From positions 52,045 through 116,044 of the forward strand of contig DXFW01000022.1 of NCBI GenBank assembly GCA_019114225.1: 64,000 nt of DNA. Reading direction: 5' to 3'. The translations under genes were made by a program, and so were the position numbers. This DNA comes from Candidatus Allofournierella pullicola. GTDB taxonomy: Bacteria; Bacillota; Clostridia; Oscillospirales; Ruminococcaceae. The notes under the pieces were generated by a model. That model saw only the letters and a program-made list of their open reading frames with translations, did no database searches and was not told where the DNA came from. This document shows, in pieces, positions 20,190 through 28,907 of this stretch; the stretch's first letter is position 1, and every line of letters starts with the position of its first letter.

Positions 20190-21605
20190 TCAGTTTGTGA
20201 AACGATCGGCTCCCTCATAGCGCCGCTCAACGGGCACAAACGAAAGGTTCGCCAGGTCTTTGGCCATCATTTCATCTGTCTGACGGGCAGCGTCCTCGGC
20301 GGAAACGCCGTTCTTCAGGAAATCGTCCTGCAGGTATTTGCCCTGAATGCTTTCGATCTGGCTGGGAACAGGTCCCGGCCACAGGGTCTTGTCGATGGTG
20401 GCTTTCAGCGCCTGATGGACAGGGCTGGCTGCGATCGTCGGGTCATCGTCAAGAGAATACTTGCTGGGGAAGATGCCGTTCAGCATGGCGAAATCGCGGA
20501 TGAAGTCATCGTTGGCCAGCAGATACTTCACAAAGTCGAAGGCAACGGCTTTTGCCTCGTCGGTGGCCTTTGCGCTGACGCAGGGGCTGCACTCGCCGTT
20601 GTTGCGGTCAAAGGCAGCGGGGTCGCCGTCAAAGGAAGGAGTGGGGAAAACGCCCATTTCGATGTCGGGGAAGGTGCTGGTGATGTAGCTGGGCACCCAG
20701 GTCCAGTCACAGATGACGGCGGCGCGGCCCTGGCCGAAGGCTTCGCGGTTCAGCGCGCCCTTGTTGTCGCCGATCTTGTGCTCGTCATAGAAGGACTTCA
20801 GGTAGTTCATGTTCTCGATCACAACGGGGTTGCTGTACAGCGAAGCGCTGCCGTCCTCGGTGTACTGGAACACGCCCTTCTGATAGTTCATCGCCTGCAG
20901 CAGGCTCACAAAGTTGTTTTCGCCGTTGTAGCTGAAGCCCGCAACAACGATATTGCCCGCGTCGTCGGTCTTGGTCATCTTCTTGCAGACCTCGATCAGC
21001 TCATCCCAGGTCTCGGGGATGTCCGCGTCGGTCAGGCCGGCTTCCTCCCACATGGCCTTGTTGTACATGACCACAGAGGACATCAGGCCGGTATCAATGT
21101 AATACAGTTTGCCGTCGATCCGGTGCAGCTCCACCTGGCGGAAGTCCGCGTTGAGCTGGTCGGTGGGGAACACATCCTCCGGCAGCGGCTCGGTGATGGG
21201 CACCATGGTGTCGGTGTAGGCGTTGTGCATCCAGAACATGTCGGGGCCGGTGCCGTTGGTGATGGCGATGGGCAGCTTGGTCCAGTAATCATCCCAGGGC
21301 GACACGTTGGACTCGATGGTCACGTTGGGGTGCATTGCGGTGTAACGGCCGATGTAGTCCTCACAGATGGTTTTGACGTCTTCGGGGTACCAGAATTTGA
21401 TGGTGATGTCTTCGCCGTTGTTCACCGGAACGCTGGGGTCGTACTGAAGGTTTTCACCCAGGATCTCGCCGGCCGGAGCAGCGGAAGCCGGCTGGGAAGC
21501 GGGGGCGGAGGCCGGAACACTGGAGCTGGGCGCACCGGCGCACCCGGCAAGCAGGGCCAGCGACATGACAGCCGCCAGAGCCAGTGACAGTTTCTTCTTT
21601 TTCAT
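20190..21605 (-). CDS. sugar-binding lipoprotein of ABC transporter
   Basis: This 471-residue extracellular solute-binding protein (family 1) has a lipoprotein signal ending in LALLAGC, so Cys22 would be lipidated and anchor it outside the membrane. A Ser/Ala/Pro-rich linker follows. The body has the usual pattern DDYWTKLPIAITNGTGPDMFWMHN and VMYNKAMWEEAGL. Ribosome-binding site is AAGGAGGA. It is the first gene of the 14-kb operon and its upstream region contains the palindrome at 21755-21768. The ligand is probably an alpha-glucosidic or alpha-galactosidic oligosaccharide, inferred from the GH65 and GH110-like genes. Confidence 0.92.
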   Translation of the reverse strand: MKKKKLSLALAAVMSLALLAGCAGAPSSSVPASAPASQPASAAPAGEILGENLQYDPSVPVNNGEDITIKFWYPEDVKTICEDYIGRYTAMHPNVTIESNVSPWDDYWTKLPIAITNGTGPDMFWMHNAYTDTMVPITEPLPEDVFPTDQLNADFRQVELHRIDGKLYYIDTGLMSSVVMYNKAMWEEAGLTDADIPETWDELIEVCKKMTKTDDAGNIVVAGFSYNGENNFVSLLQAMNYQKGVFQYTEDGSASLYSNPVVIENMNYLKSFYDEHKIGDNKGALNREAFGQGRAAVICDWTWVPSYITSTFPDIEMGVFPTPSFDGDPAAFDRNNGECSPCVSAKATDEAKAVAFDFVKYLLANDDFIRDFAMLNGIFPSKYSLDDDPTIAASPVHQALKATIDKTLWPGPVPSQIESIQGKYLQDDFLKNGVSAEDAARQTDEMMAKDLANLSFVPVERRYEGADRFTN

Positions 21606-21754
21606 GGGTCTTCCTCCTTATAAAATGCGTGTTCGCACTCCGCCCTTCACGGGGCAGCAGCGGGGGAGTGCGGTTCCTGTTTTCAGCATAGTACACGAAA
21701 ACTTTGATTTCCATGGTATTTTTTTATTTTTATAGTAAAAAACGACCGCCTTTC

Positions 21755-21768
21755 GGCAAACGCTTGCC
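21755..21768. promoter_or_regulatory. LacI/CcpA-type palindromic operator GGCAAACGCTTGCC
   Basis: The 14-bp palindrome with central CG lies in the 242-bp region between the divergent operons starting at 21605 (minus) and 21848 (plus). It has the form of LacI-family operators and is close to the cre consensus. One regulator could control both directions. No LacI gene adjoins it; the only one in the window is at 54775, and CcpA is another candidate. Confidence 0.65.
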
Positions 21769-21847
21769 ATGGCGGGACCTGTCTGGCTATGATGGGTTTG
21801 AAGAGAACGGCACACTCTGTTTTGCCATGGAAAGGAAGGGTTCAAAA

Positions 21848-23128
21848 GTGGTGGATACAAACGAGCGGACGGTCCTTCGCGGCCTTGCGCGGCAGGTGGA
21901 CGAGCTGGGACATTTGCCTGTGATGGAGCGGCGCCGCGAACTTTGGCGGGCCCACAACGACCTGGAACGGGTGCGCCCGCTGATCGCCGTTTTCCCGGAA
22001 GGCTCCTGGAACGAACTTCTCCCGGAAGAAAGCCTTGTCTGCAAAAACGAGGAGGCGCGCAGCATTGAGCGGGACCTGCGCAGCAGGCTGTACTACCACA
22101 CCGGCATTTGCGACGACGCAGTCATCGAGCGCACTTTTAAGGTGCGAAAGCTGATCGACGGGCTGCCCGGCGGCACCATCGACCTTTGGGTAGACTGGGG
22201 CGTGCCGCTGCGGCGCACCGAGTCCTCCGCCAGCAAAGGCGCCTACAGCTTCGACCCGGTCATCCACACCATGGAGGATGTGAAAAAGATCCGCACGCCG
22301 GTGCTCCGCTACCGGGAAAAGGAGACGCTGGAGCAGCTTGAGCGTATGCAGGACCTGCTGGGCGACATCCTGGACGTGCGCCTGTGCGGCGTGGATTATG
22401 TGGCCTTCCATATCATGTATTACTACACCCACATGCGGGGCCTGGAGCAAATGCTCTATGACCTTTACGACGAGCCGGAGCTGTTCCACGCCATCGTGGA
22501 CCGGCTGGAGCAGGGGTATCACTCCATTGTGGATCAGTGCGAGGAATTGGGCCTGTTTGAGCGCAACGACAACGGCACCTACCAGTCCACCGGCGGATTC
22601 GGCTACACCTCCACCCTCATCCCGCCGGATTTCGACCCCGCCCATGTGCGGCCGTCCGACCTGTGGGCCTGCGCGGAGGCGCAGGAGATGGCCCCCGTCT
22701 CGCCGGACCAGACCGAAGAATTCTGCATGCAGGCGGAGCGGCGGCTCCTCCGGCGTTTCGGGCGCAACGGATATGCCTGCTGTGAGCCGGTGCAGGACAA
22801 ACTCCCCTATATCCGCCAGATCCATGCCCTGCGGAGGATTTCGGTATCGCCCTTCGCGGACATCGAAGCCTGCGCGCGGCAGCTGAAGGACGAGTACATT
22901 TTCTCGTGGAAATGCTCGCCGTTTCTGGTGTGCGGCCCGGTGTTTGACGAAGATGAGATCCGGGCCTACTTCCGCAAGTATCTTCCCGTGCTGAAGGAAC
23001 ACGGCTGCCATGTGGAGATGATCCTGGCCGACACCCACACCTGCCACGGCGAGCCGGAACGCTTTTTGCGCTGGACCGCGCTGGCGCGGGAGGCGATCGC
23101 GGAGGTTTACGGCTGCAAAGCGGACTGA
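21848..23128 (+). CDS. URO-D-fold protein, paralogue of 7295-8572
   Basis: This 426-residue protein has the uroporphyrinogen decarboxylase-like fold and is paralogous to the last gene of the facing operon (425 residues). Shared segments are FPEGSWNELLPEESLVC, AEAQEMAPVSPDQTEEF, YACCEPVQDKL and LRRISVSPFADIEA. I choose the GTG at 21848, which follows GGAAGGG; the ATG at 21827 is in frame but has no ribosome-binding site, and the GTG gives almost the same length as the paralogue. Its substrate is unknown. Divergent placement across the palindrome at 21755 suggests co-regulation with the GH65 operon. The gene ends at the bidirectional terminator near 23250. Confidence 0.75.
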   Translation: MVDTNERTVLRGLARQVDELGHLPVMERRRELWRAHNDLERVRPLIAVFPEGSWNELLPEESLVCKNEEARSIERDLRSRLYYHTGICDDAVIERTFKVRKLIDGLPGGTIDLWVDWGVPLRRTESSASKGAYSFDPVIHTMEDVKKIRTPVLRYREKETLEQLERMQDLLGDILDVRLCGVDYVAFHIMYYYTHMRGLEQMLYDLYDEPELFHAIVDRLEQGYHSIVDQCEELGLFERNDNGTYQSTGGFGYTSTLIPPDFDPAHVRPSDLWACAEAQEMAPVSPDQTEEFCMQAERRLLRRFGRNGYACCEPVQDKLPYIRQIHALRRISVSPFADIEACARQLKDEYIFSWKCSPFLVCGPVFDEDEIRAYFRKYLPVLKEHGCHVEMILADTHTCHGEPERFLRWTALAREAIAEVYGCKAD

Positions 23129-23244
23129 CCCCGCTTTTCATGCAGCCGCCATGCCCTCTGAACGGACCGCGGTCAAGCCGGAAAACAGCGATCGGCCGAA
23201 GTTCGTTTTCCAAAGCCAAAGCCGGGAAACAGGGCCCAAAAGCA

Positions 23245-23292
23245 GAGAAAGAGCGCATATCCCAAACCGGGATATGCGCTCTCTTCATTTTA
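23245..23292. terminator. bidirectional terminator
   Basis: A 14-bp perfect stem (23250-23263 with 23269-23282) has a 5-base loop, followed by TTCATTTT on the plus strand and preceded by an A-rich stretch. It separates the convergent URO-D gene (plus) and glycerate kinase gene (minus). Confidence 0.85.
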
Positions 23293-24798
23293 TCCTTTGG
23301 CCAGCATTTCGTCGCTCAGCACCAGAGTGCAGGTGAAGTCGTCCACACACACGCCCTGATGAAGGGCGATGGCGCTGCCCAACTGCCACAGCGGTTTGGA
23401 ACTGGCGTGTTCCGCAAGGGCGCCCATCACGTCGATCCCCTTGTCCATGGCGTCCTGATAGGTATAACCGTCCACCAGGCCGCCGGCCAGGTTGGTAATG
23501 CCCCGGGCCGTGGCTTCCGGGTCAAAATCGCCGCCGGGGCCGTCGGTGCCGTCGGTGTCCACAGCGAGCATTACGGTCCGCTCGCTGTTCTGCAGATAGA
23601 AGGAGCCCGCCAGGCAGAACTCCTGGTTGCAGCCGCCGATCCCCGGATTCGCGCCGCACACCGTGGTGACCTCGCCGGAGGTGAAGAACGCGCAGGGCAC
23701 CTGGAACGGCTGTCCGTTCACCTCGCAGGACCGCGCCACCTGCGCGGCGAACTCGCCCGCGCAGCGGGCATTGGTGAACACGTTGTCCGAAAGGATGTAG
23801 GCGTTGAACCCCAGCTCCTGCGCATACTTCATCGCAGCAGGCAGGGTGGTGTGGGTCTTGGGCATTGTGCCGAACACGCGGGTGTCGAACGTCCGGTACT
23901 CCTCATAGCGGACAGGGCCGTTTTTGGGGTCGAAGTTTTTGAAATAGGAAACGACGCTGGCCGGGAACTTGCCTTCCGTGTCGTACTTTTCGATCACACG
24001 CAGCGCTTCTTCCGGGCTGGTCCCGTCGGCGATGGTGTGCAGCCACATGTTCGTTTCCATCAGGTCCTGATAGGTGGAGTCTCTTCTCCAGGGGATCGCC
24101 TCGATGGAGATACCCAGCAGATGGACCGATTTCGCCGGCTGGAGCAGGCGTGTGATACGGCCGCCTTTCAGCTGGTCAACGTTGTTGCGGATCTGATTCA
24201 GCTCGTGGGTGCGCACGCCGTACTCGATCTGCATGAGCCGCGTGGTCTCCATGATATCCTCAAAGGGGATCTCGGGCACGGGCAGCGTGCACAGCGAGGA
24301 AACACCGTTTCCGATGGCTGTGATGACCAGGTCGTTGGGGGTGAGCTTTGCCTGGCGGATCATGTCGACGATCTTCTGCGTTCCCTTAATGCAGTCTCTG
24401 TCCGGCACGGGGTGGCCCGCCAGCGTCACGCTCATCCGCTCCATGATGATCTCGTCGCCGTGTTTTGCGATCACGTGGCCGTCGGTGAGGCGGTCGCCCA
24501 GAATATCCTCCAGGGCCTTTGCCATCCGCTGAATGCCCTTGCCGATGGCAAACACATACACCCGGTCGATCTGGTCCAGGTCATAAACAGCCGGGCCGCT
24601 GTTGGGATCGTTCGCCGCTTCGTAGTCCTTGCAGTCAAAAATCAGCTTGGAACCTTCCAGATGGACCAGTTCCTTCACGCTGTTGTAAGGGTCGCCCGCC
24701 AGCAGCGCATGTTCCAGAATGTCGGCGGCAAGCTTTCTGCCCGCGGTATTGCCATGAGAGATAATGTCTTCCAGGTTTCGGATTCGAGCCATGGCCAT
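23290..24798 (-). CDS. glycerate 2-kinase (GckA/MOFRL family)
   Basis: This protein of about 502 residues belongs to the GckA/TtuD glycerate kinase family. The N-terminal DUF4147 domain has VFAIGKGIQRMAKALE, GHPVPD and TAIGNGVSSL. The C-terminal MOFRL domain has FTSGEVTTV, CLAGS and AVDTDGTDGPG. These enzymes phosphorylate D-glycerate to 2-phosphoglycerate with ATP. The start is taken at the ATG at 24798, behind AAGGAG. It is the last gene of a four-gene minus-strand operon (MFS, dehydratase, enolase-like, kinase), 14 bp after the enolase-like gene. Its product is the normal substrate of enolase, which makes the neighbouring enolase paralogue notable. Confidence 0.88.
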   Translation of the reverse strand: MAMARIRNLEDIISHGNTAGRKLAADILEHALLAGDPYNSVKELVHLEGSKLIFDCKDYEAANDPNSGPAVYDLDQIDRVYVFAIGKGIQRMAKALEDILGDRLTDGHVIAKHGDEIIMERMSVTLAGHPVPDRDCIKGTQKIVDMIRQAKLTPNDLVITAIGNGVSSLCTLPVPEIPFEDIMETTRLMQIEYGVRTHELNQIRNNVDQLKGGRITRLLQPAKSVHLLGISIEAIPWRRDSTYQDLMETNMWLHTIADGTSPEEALRVIEKYDTEGKFPASVVSYFKNFDPKNGPVRYEEYRTFDTRVFGTMPKTHTTLPAAMKYAQELGFNAYILSDNVFTNARCAGEFAAQVARSCEVNGQPFQVPCAFFTSGEVTTVCGANPGIGGCNQEFCLAGSFYLQNSERTVMLAVDTDGTDGPGGDFDPEATARGITNLAGGLVDGYTYQDAMDKGIDVMGALAEHASSKPLWQLGSAIALHQGVCVDDFTCTLVLSDEMLAKG

Positions 24799-24812
24799 GT
24801 TCACTCCTTATT

Positions 24813-26084
24813 TTATTTACGGATCAGGGCATCTTTTCCAAGGAAGCGCGCCCGGACGCCCAGCTCCCGCTCGATCTCGATGAAGCGGTTGCTTTCCTCC
24901 TTCAGCCCGCACTCCCGCACGGTGGTGGCATTCAGGCCCACGCAGTAGTCGGCGATGGCGGTGGCGCCTTCGCCCCGGCTGGCGCAGGGAATGACCGAAT
25001 AGCCCGCGTCGTATGCGGTCTGCACCATTTCCAGCGCTTCGGAGATGGTGCCGATCTGGTTCACCTTCAGCAGGACGGTGGTGGCCGCGCCTGCTGCAAT
25101 GCCCATCTTCACCCGCTCGGGGTTGCTGGTGAACAGATCGTCGCCCACCACCTGGATGTCCAGCTTGCGGGTCAGGATGGCCGTTCCTTCAAAATCATCC
25201 TCGTCCAGCGGGTCCTCCAGAGAGACGAAGGGATAGGTCTTGACCATCTTGCAGATGTATTCGATCTGCTCGTCCCGCGTGCGCTTTTGGGCGTCGAAGA
25301 TCCCCTGATACACGCCGCTGGCCTTGTCATAATATTCCGAGGCTGCAAAGTCGGCAAACAGGCCCACTTTGCCCTCATACCCGCAGCAGGCGATGTTCTC
25401 GGCGGCCGCCTGCCAGATCTCCTCTTCGCAGCGGATGGCGCCGGTGGGCACATCCACCCAGCCGTAGCCGCCGGGGCCGTCGATGAAGGTAACGCCGTAT
25501 TTCCGTTCCGCCATCTGGCGCCAGTTCCGGTTGATCTCCCACAGGGCATAGGAGGCTTCTTCGTAGGAAGAGAACCCGTAGCCCACAAAGGTATAGGTGG
25601 GTTTGTCCGTATCCACAGGGTAGCCGTAGCGGGACTTGCCGTTCATAAATCCCACACCGGGCACCGGCAGAGTGACCGCACGCGCACCGCCGATGTGGCG
25701 GTAAAGGGGAATGTCCAGCGAAGCGGCGCCCGCTTTCAGGACCGCCGCCGAAACGGCCGCCACCGCGTTTCCGCCCAGGGTATCCTTGCCGACGGCCAGC
25801 ATAGCGGCATCCACTGCCTGCTGGTCCGCTGCGTCCATGCCGATGATGATGGGCGCGATTTTCTCCTTCACCGACTGCACGGCCCGCTGCATCCCTTTGC
25901 CGCCCCATTTGGGCCCGCCGTCATACATGAACTCCACTTCGTGGGTGCCCATGGAGATACCCGCCGTGCAGATCGCCCGCTGCACCGTTCCGTTTTCTGT
26001 GGTGATCTTTGCCTCGATGCCGATATAGCCCCGGTCGGAAAAGACCTGGCGGGCGTCCACGGCGATGATCGTGCTTGCTGCCAT
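24813..26084 (-). CDS. enolase paralogue with altered active site
   Basis: This 423-residue protein follows phosphopyruvate hydratase along its length. It retains the metal ligands Asp245 (FADFAASEYYD), Glu290 (SLEDPLDEDDF) and Asp315/316 (VGDDLFTSN), and the general-base Lys340 (LLKVNQIGT). However, the GDEGGFAP loop holding the catalytic acid Glu is replaced by DGPGG (202-206), the SHRSGE segment reads CASRGE with the His gone, and the later IKTG Lys is replaced by Arg (VRECG). It is therefore unlikely to be the housekeeping enolase. Between an acid-sugar dehydratase and glycerate 2-kinase it may act on another phosphorylated or free sugar acid. Start ATG 26084 follows AGAGGAG. Confidence 0.8.
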   Translation of the reverse strand: MAASTIIAVDARQVFSDRGYIGIEAKITTENGTVQRAICTAGISMGTHEVEFMYDGGPKWGGKGMQRAVQSVKEKIAPIIIGMDAADQQAVDAAMLAVGKDTLGGNAVAAVSAAVLKAGAASLDIPLYRHIGGARAVTLPVPGVGFMNGKSRYGYPVDTDKPTYTFVGYGFSSYEEASYALWEINRNWRQMAERKYGVTFIDGPGGYGWVDVPTGAIRCEEEIWQAAAENIACCGYEGKVGLFADFAASEYYDKASGVYQGIFDAQKRTRDEQIEYICKMVKTYPFVSLEDPLDEDDFEGTAILTRKLDIQVVGDDLFTSNPERVKMGIAAGAATTVLLKVNQIGTISEALEMVQTAYDAGYSVIPCASRGEGATAIADYCVGLNATTVRECGLKEESNRFIEIERELGVRARFLGKDALIRK

Positions 26085-26145
26085 ATTCGTTTCGCTCCTC
26101 TTTTGCAGCGGTGCCCCGCTTTGCAAAGCGGGGCACCGTTCCTGT

Positions 26146-27270
26146 TTACCAGCCCAGCGAGGGGACCTCGTACTTTTCGATGTCGTCGATCAGCTCCAGG
26201 CCCAGGCCCGGCTTGTCCGAAAGATTCAGATAGCCGTCCTTATCAATGTCGATCCGGCACTCCTTCTTCACGAAGAAGTCCCGGTTGTCCACCGTGAACG
26301 AAGGCGGATCATAGGCAAATTCAAAGAATTTGCAGTTGCCGATGCCGCAGGCGACATGGAGGTTCGCCATGGTGGAGATGGGGTTGCCCCACGCGTGGGG
26401 AGAGAACATGGCGCCGTTGGCCTGCACCATGTCCGAGATCCTGCGCAGGCCGGTGATACCGCCGCAATAGGCGGCGTCCGGCTGGTAGACGTCCAGGCAG
26501 CCCTTGTTGCACATGTCACGGTATTCGTGCCATCTTCTCTGGAACTCGCCCGCCGCCAGGCGGATGGAAGTCGCTTCGCGCAGCCGGCGCATATCGTCAA
26601 AGTCGCAGTGACGCAGCGGCTCCTCGATCCAGTAGACGCCGTAGTTTTCCATCTCTTTTGCCACCTGGATGGCTTTTTTCAGGTCCCAGTAATCGCAATG
26701 GTCATAGAGCATGCTCCAGGCGCGGTTGATGTCCACCATGATGGCGAAATCATCGCCCACTTCCTTGCGCACGGCCTCCAGCACTTTGAAGTCGTCCCGG
26801 ACGTTCTCGTTATGGAAGCGGAGCTTTGTTCCCACGAAACCGCGTTCACGGTAGTGGCGCACACGCCGCAGGCGTTCCTCAACGCTGACTACTTCGCCGG
26901 AAGATGCATATGCCTTGATCCGGTTGCTCTTGCCGCCCAGAAGCTTGTACACCGGCTGCTGGCAGATCTTGCCGATCAGGTCCCACAGCGCGATGTCAAA
27001 GGGCCAGCAGCGGCCGTAGTACATGTCGATGTTGTCCAGCGTCTCGTGCATATTGACGATGTCGAAGGGGTCCTTGCCGACGAAATGCTGTTCCAGGCCG
27101 CGGAAACCGACCATGTAATCGCCCGAACCCATGCCCACCATGCCGTTGTCGCAGTGGATGTAAACGATCACCGCTTTCTGTTCCGTACGCGGCTTTTTAT
27201 CCCACGCTCCCTGGAACGGCGGGTCCATGGGCATGGAGTAGCATTTCAGTTCCACCTTTGTGATCTTCAA
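26146..27270 (-). CDS. acid-sugar dehydratase, mandelate racemase/enolase superfamily
   Basis: This 374-residue enzyme has a capping domain and a barrel. The catalytic set is readable: Lys149-x-Arg151 (GTKLRFH), metal ligands Asp180 (MVDINRAW), Glu216 (WIEEPL) and Glu242 (AAGEF), and base His292 (SPHAWGNP) with Asp265 (QPDAAYCGG). This His-containing pattern is that of MR-subgroup sugar-acid dehydratases, which turn aldonates or uronates into 2-keto-3-deoxy acids. The exact substrate cannot be read. It is the second gene of the MFS-led operon; the transporter probably imports the acid. No aldolase for a keto-deoxy product is present here. Confidence 0.85.
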   Translation of the reverse strand: MKITKVELKCYSMPMDPPFQGAWDKKPRTEQKAVIVYIHCDNGMVGMGSGDYMVGFRGLEQHFVGKDPFDIVNMHETLDNIDMYYGRCWPFDIALWDLIGKICQQPVYKLLGGKSNRIKAYASSGEVVSVEERLRRVRHYRERGFVGTKLRFHNENVRDDFKVLEAVRKEVGDDFAIMVDINRAWSMLYDHCDYWDLKKAIQVAKEMENYGVYWIEEPLRHCDFDDMRRLREATSIRLAAGEFQRRWHEYRDMCNKGCLDVYQPDAAYCGGITGLRRISDMVQANGAMFSPHAWGNPISTMANLHVACGIGNCKFFEFAYDPPSFTVDNRDFFVKKECRIDIDKDGYLNLSDKPGLGLELIDDIEKYEVPSLGW

Positions 27271-27308
27271 AGCAGCTTCACTTCCTCTCGATTGATTCGT
27301 AAACGGGT

Positions 27309-28595
27309 TTATCCGTTGGAGGCGGTCTCAGGCACAGTGCCCGCCGCACCAAAGATGTTCACGCCCTTTTTCGCCTTGTTGACCAGGCGCAGCAGCGCCA
27401 GCACAAGGATCAGGCACACCACCAGCGTCGCCAGCATGTAGCCGAAGATGACCCGGTAGCCCGCGGCGCCGGGGATGGCGTCGAGGATAACACCACACAC
27501 GGAAGCGTTGAACGCGTCCGGCAGGAAACCGATGAAGGAAGCCCAGCCGGCCACTGCGCCGTAGATGTGGGTGGGGGTTCCGATCTCACCGATGATCGCA
27601 TAGTACATGCCGCGCATGCCGTAGATCGCAAACGAGGAGATCAGCATAAGAACGATGGCAACGATCAGCATGCTGGAGCCCTCGGGCACCACCATGAGGC
27701 CGGCGATGGCAGCGATCATGATCACGCAGAAGCCGCCGATGACCTTGGTGCACGCGCCGTCCATTTTGGTGGAGATCCAGCCGGAGAGGGGAGCTGCCAC
27801 AATGCGGGTGATGTCCTTGCGCAGGATGGTGATATAGCCCGCCACAACAGCGGTCATGCCCAGAACGTTTTCCACATAGGGGCTCATGTAAGAAGAGGTG
27901 TTGTAAGCCAGGTAGATGGTGAAGATAACGCCAGCGACCAGCCACACCGCGGGGATCTTGACCACTGCCAGCATGTCGCGCAGAACCGTGTTCTCGCTCT
28001 TTTCGCCCTTGGCAACGTTGTCTTCCATGAACAGAAAAGCGATGATACCGCACAGGATGGAGAACACAGAAAGAGCGACGATGACCATCTGGATGCCGCC
28101 GAAGCGCTCGAAGATCTGCATGAGAACGGCCATCAGGCCCACAAGGATGATGCCGCGAATGCCTTCAAACAGGCCGAACACCTTGCCCTGACCTTTGGCG
28201 TCCTCCAGCATGGCAACGGCCTTGGTCATGACCGGCCAGAACATCGTAATGTTGGTGATCGCCCAGAGCACATGGATGATCATCGTTTCGATGTAGGACG
28301 GGCAGGTGGCGAACCAGAAACCGATCAGGCCGCACAGGATGGACGAGATGGCAAACATCTTGCGGTGGGAAACGCGGTCCGCGATCCAGCCGCCGGGGAT
28401 GTAGCCGATGGCGGCCACGATGCCGAACAAGCTCATGGACGCGCCGAACTCGGTGTTGGTCTGGCCCAGCCACTCGCGGAGGGGCTCATACAGCGCCCAG
28501 CGCAGATACGGAAGTTCCGTGATCACTGCCGTGGTCAGGCAGATGGTCAGCAGGACGATCCATTTTCGTCCCGTCAAATGGGATTTCACTGTCAT
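27309..28595 (-). CDS. MFS transporter, probable sugar-acid importer
   Basis: This 428-residue major facilitator protein has 12 predicted helices. The loop GGWIADRVSHRKM after the second helix is the family's inter-helix motif. It resembles hexuronate/organic-acid symporters of the ACS branch rather than sugar exporters. It has a clear AAGGAGG ribosome-binding site. It is the first gene of the sugar-acid operon (dehydratase, enolase-like, glycerate kinase follow), so import of an aldonate or uronate is the likely role. It is divergent from a second MFS gene at 28908; a cre-like site and an inverted repeat lie between them. Confidence 0.85.
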   Translation of the reverse strand: MTVKSHLTGRKWIVLLTICLTTAVITELPYLRWALYEPLREWLGQTNTEFGASMSLFGIVAAIGYIPGGWIADRVSHRKMFAISSILCGLIGFWFATCPSYIETMIIHVLWAITNITMFWPVMTKAVAMLEDAKGQGKVFGLFEGIRGIILVGLMAVLMQIFERFGGIQMVIVALSVFSILCGIIAFLFMEDNVAKGEKSENTVLRDMLAVVKIPAVWLVAGVIFTIYLAYNTSSYMSPYVENVLGMTAVVAGYITILRKDITRIVAAPLSGWISTKMDGACTKVIGGFCVIMIAAIAGLMVVPEGSSMLIVAIVLMLISSFAIYGMRGMYYAIIGEIGTPTHIYGAVAGWASFIGFLPDAFNASVCGVILDAIPGAAGYRVIFGYMLATLVVCLILVLALLRLVNKAKKGVNIFGAAGTVPETASNG

Positions 28596-28599
28596 GTTT

Positions 28600-28907
28600 A
28601 TTCCTCCTTGCCGTAATTGTTACTGAATGCAGGTTCTTCATTCCCGACCCACATCGACTGCTCCCATTTTACGTCTTTCGGGAGGGCGTTTTTTTCGTGC
28701 GACAAAAACAAAACCAAACCGAAACAATTCTGAAACAATAACCGCAATATTTGTTCCCCTGCACAAAAACGCTCAAAAAACATTGGCGGAGCATTCCCGT
28801 TTTTTTGGTTTGAAACCGCTTGCACACAATGAATATTTCTGACATACTCATTTTGTAAATAAACATTGACGCATTGTGTTTACAATTTTTTCAAGTGGTG
28901 CAAAAGA
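28600..28907. promoter_or_regulatory. AT-rich divergent control region with cre-like site
   Basis: This spacer between the two MFS genes has no gene. TGAAACCGCTTGCA at 28811-28824 fits the CcpA cre consensus TGNAANCGNWNNCA. TTGTAAA (28853-28859) and TTTACAA (28879-28885) form an inverted repeat next to TTGACG, close to the start of the rightward gene. Catabolite control plus a specific repressor is a reasonable reading. Confidence 0.55.

Noticed and set aside
24813..26084. Housekeeping enolase
   Set aside because: Catalytic Glu, His and one Lys are replaced, and the gene sits in a sugar-acid operon rather than with glycolytic genes.
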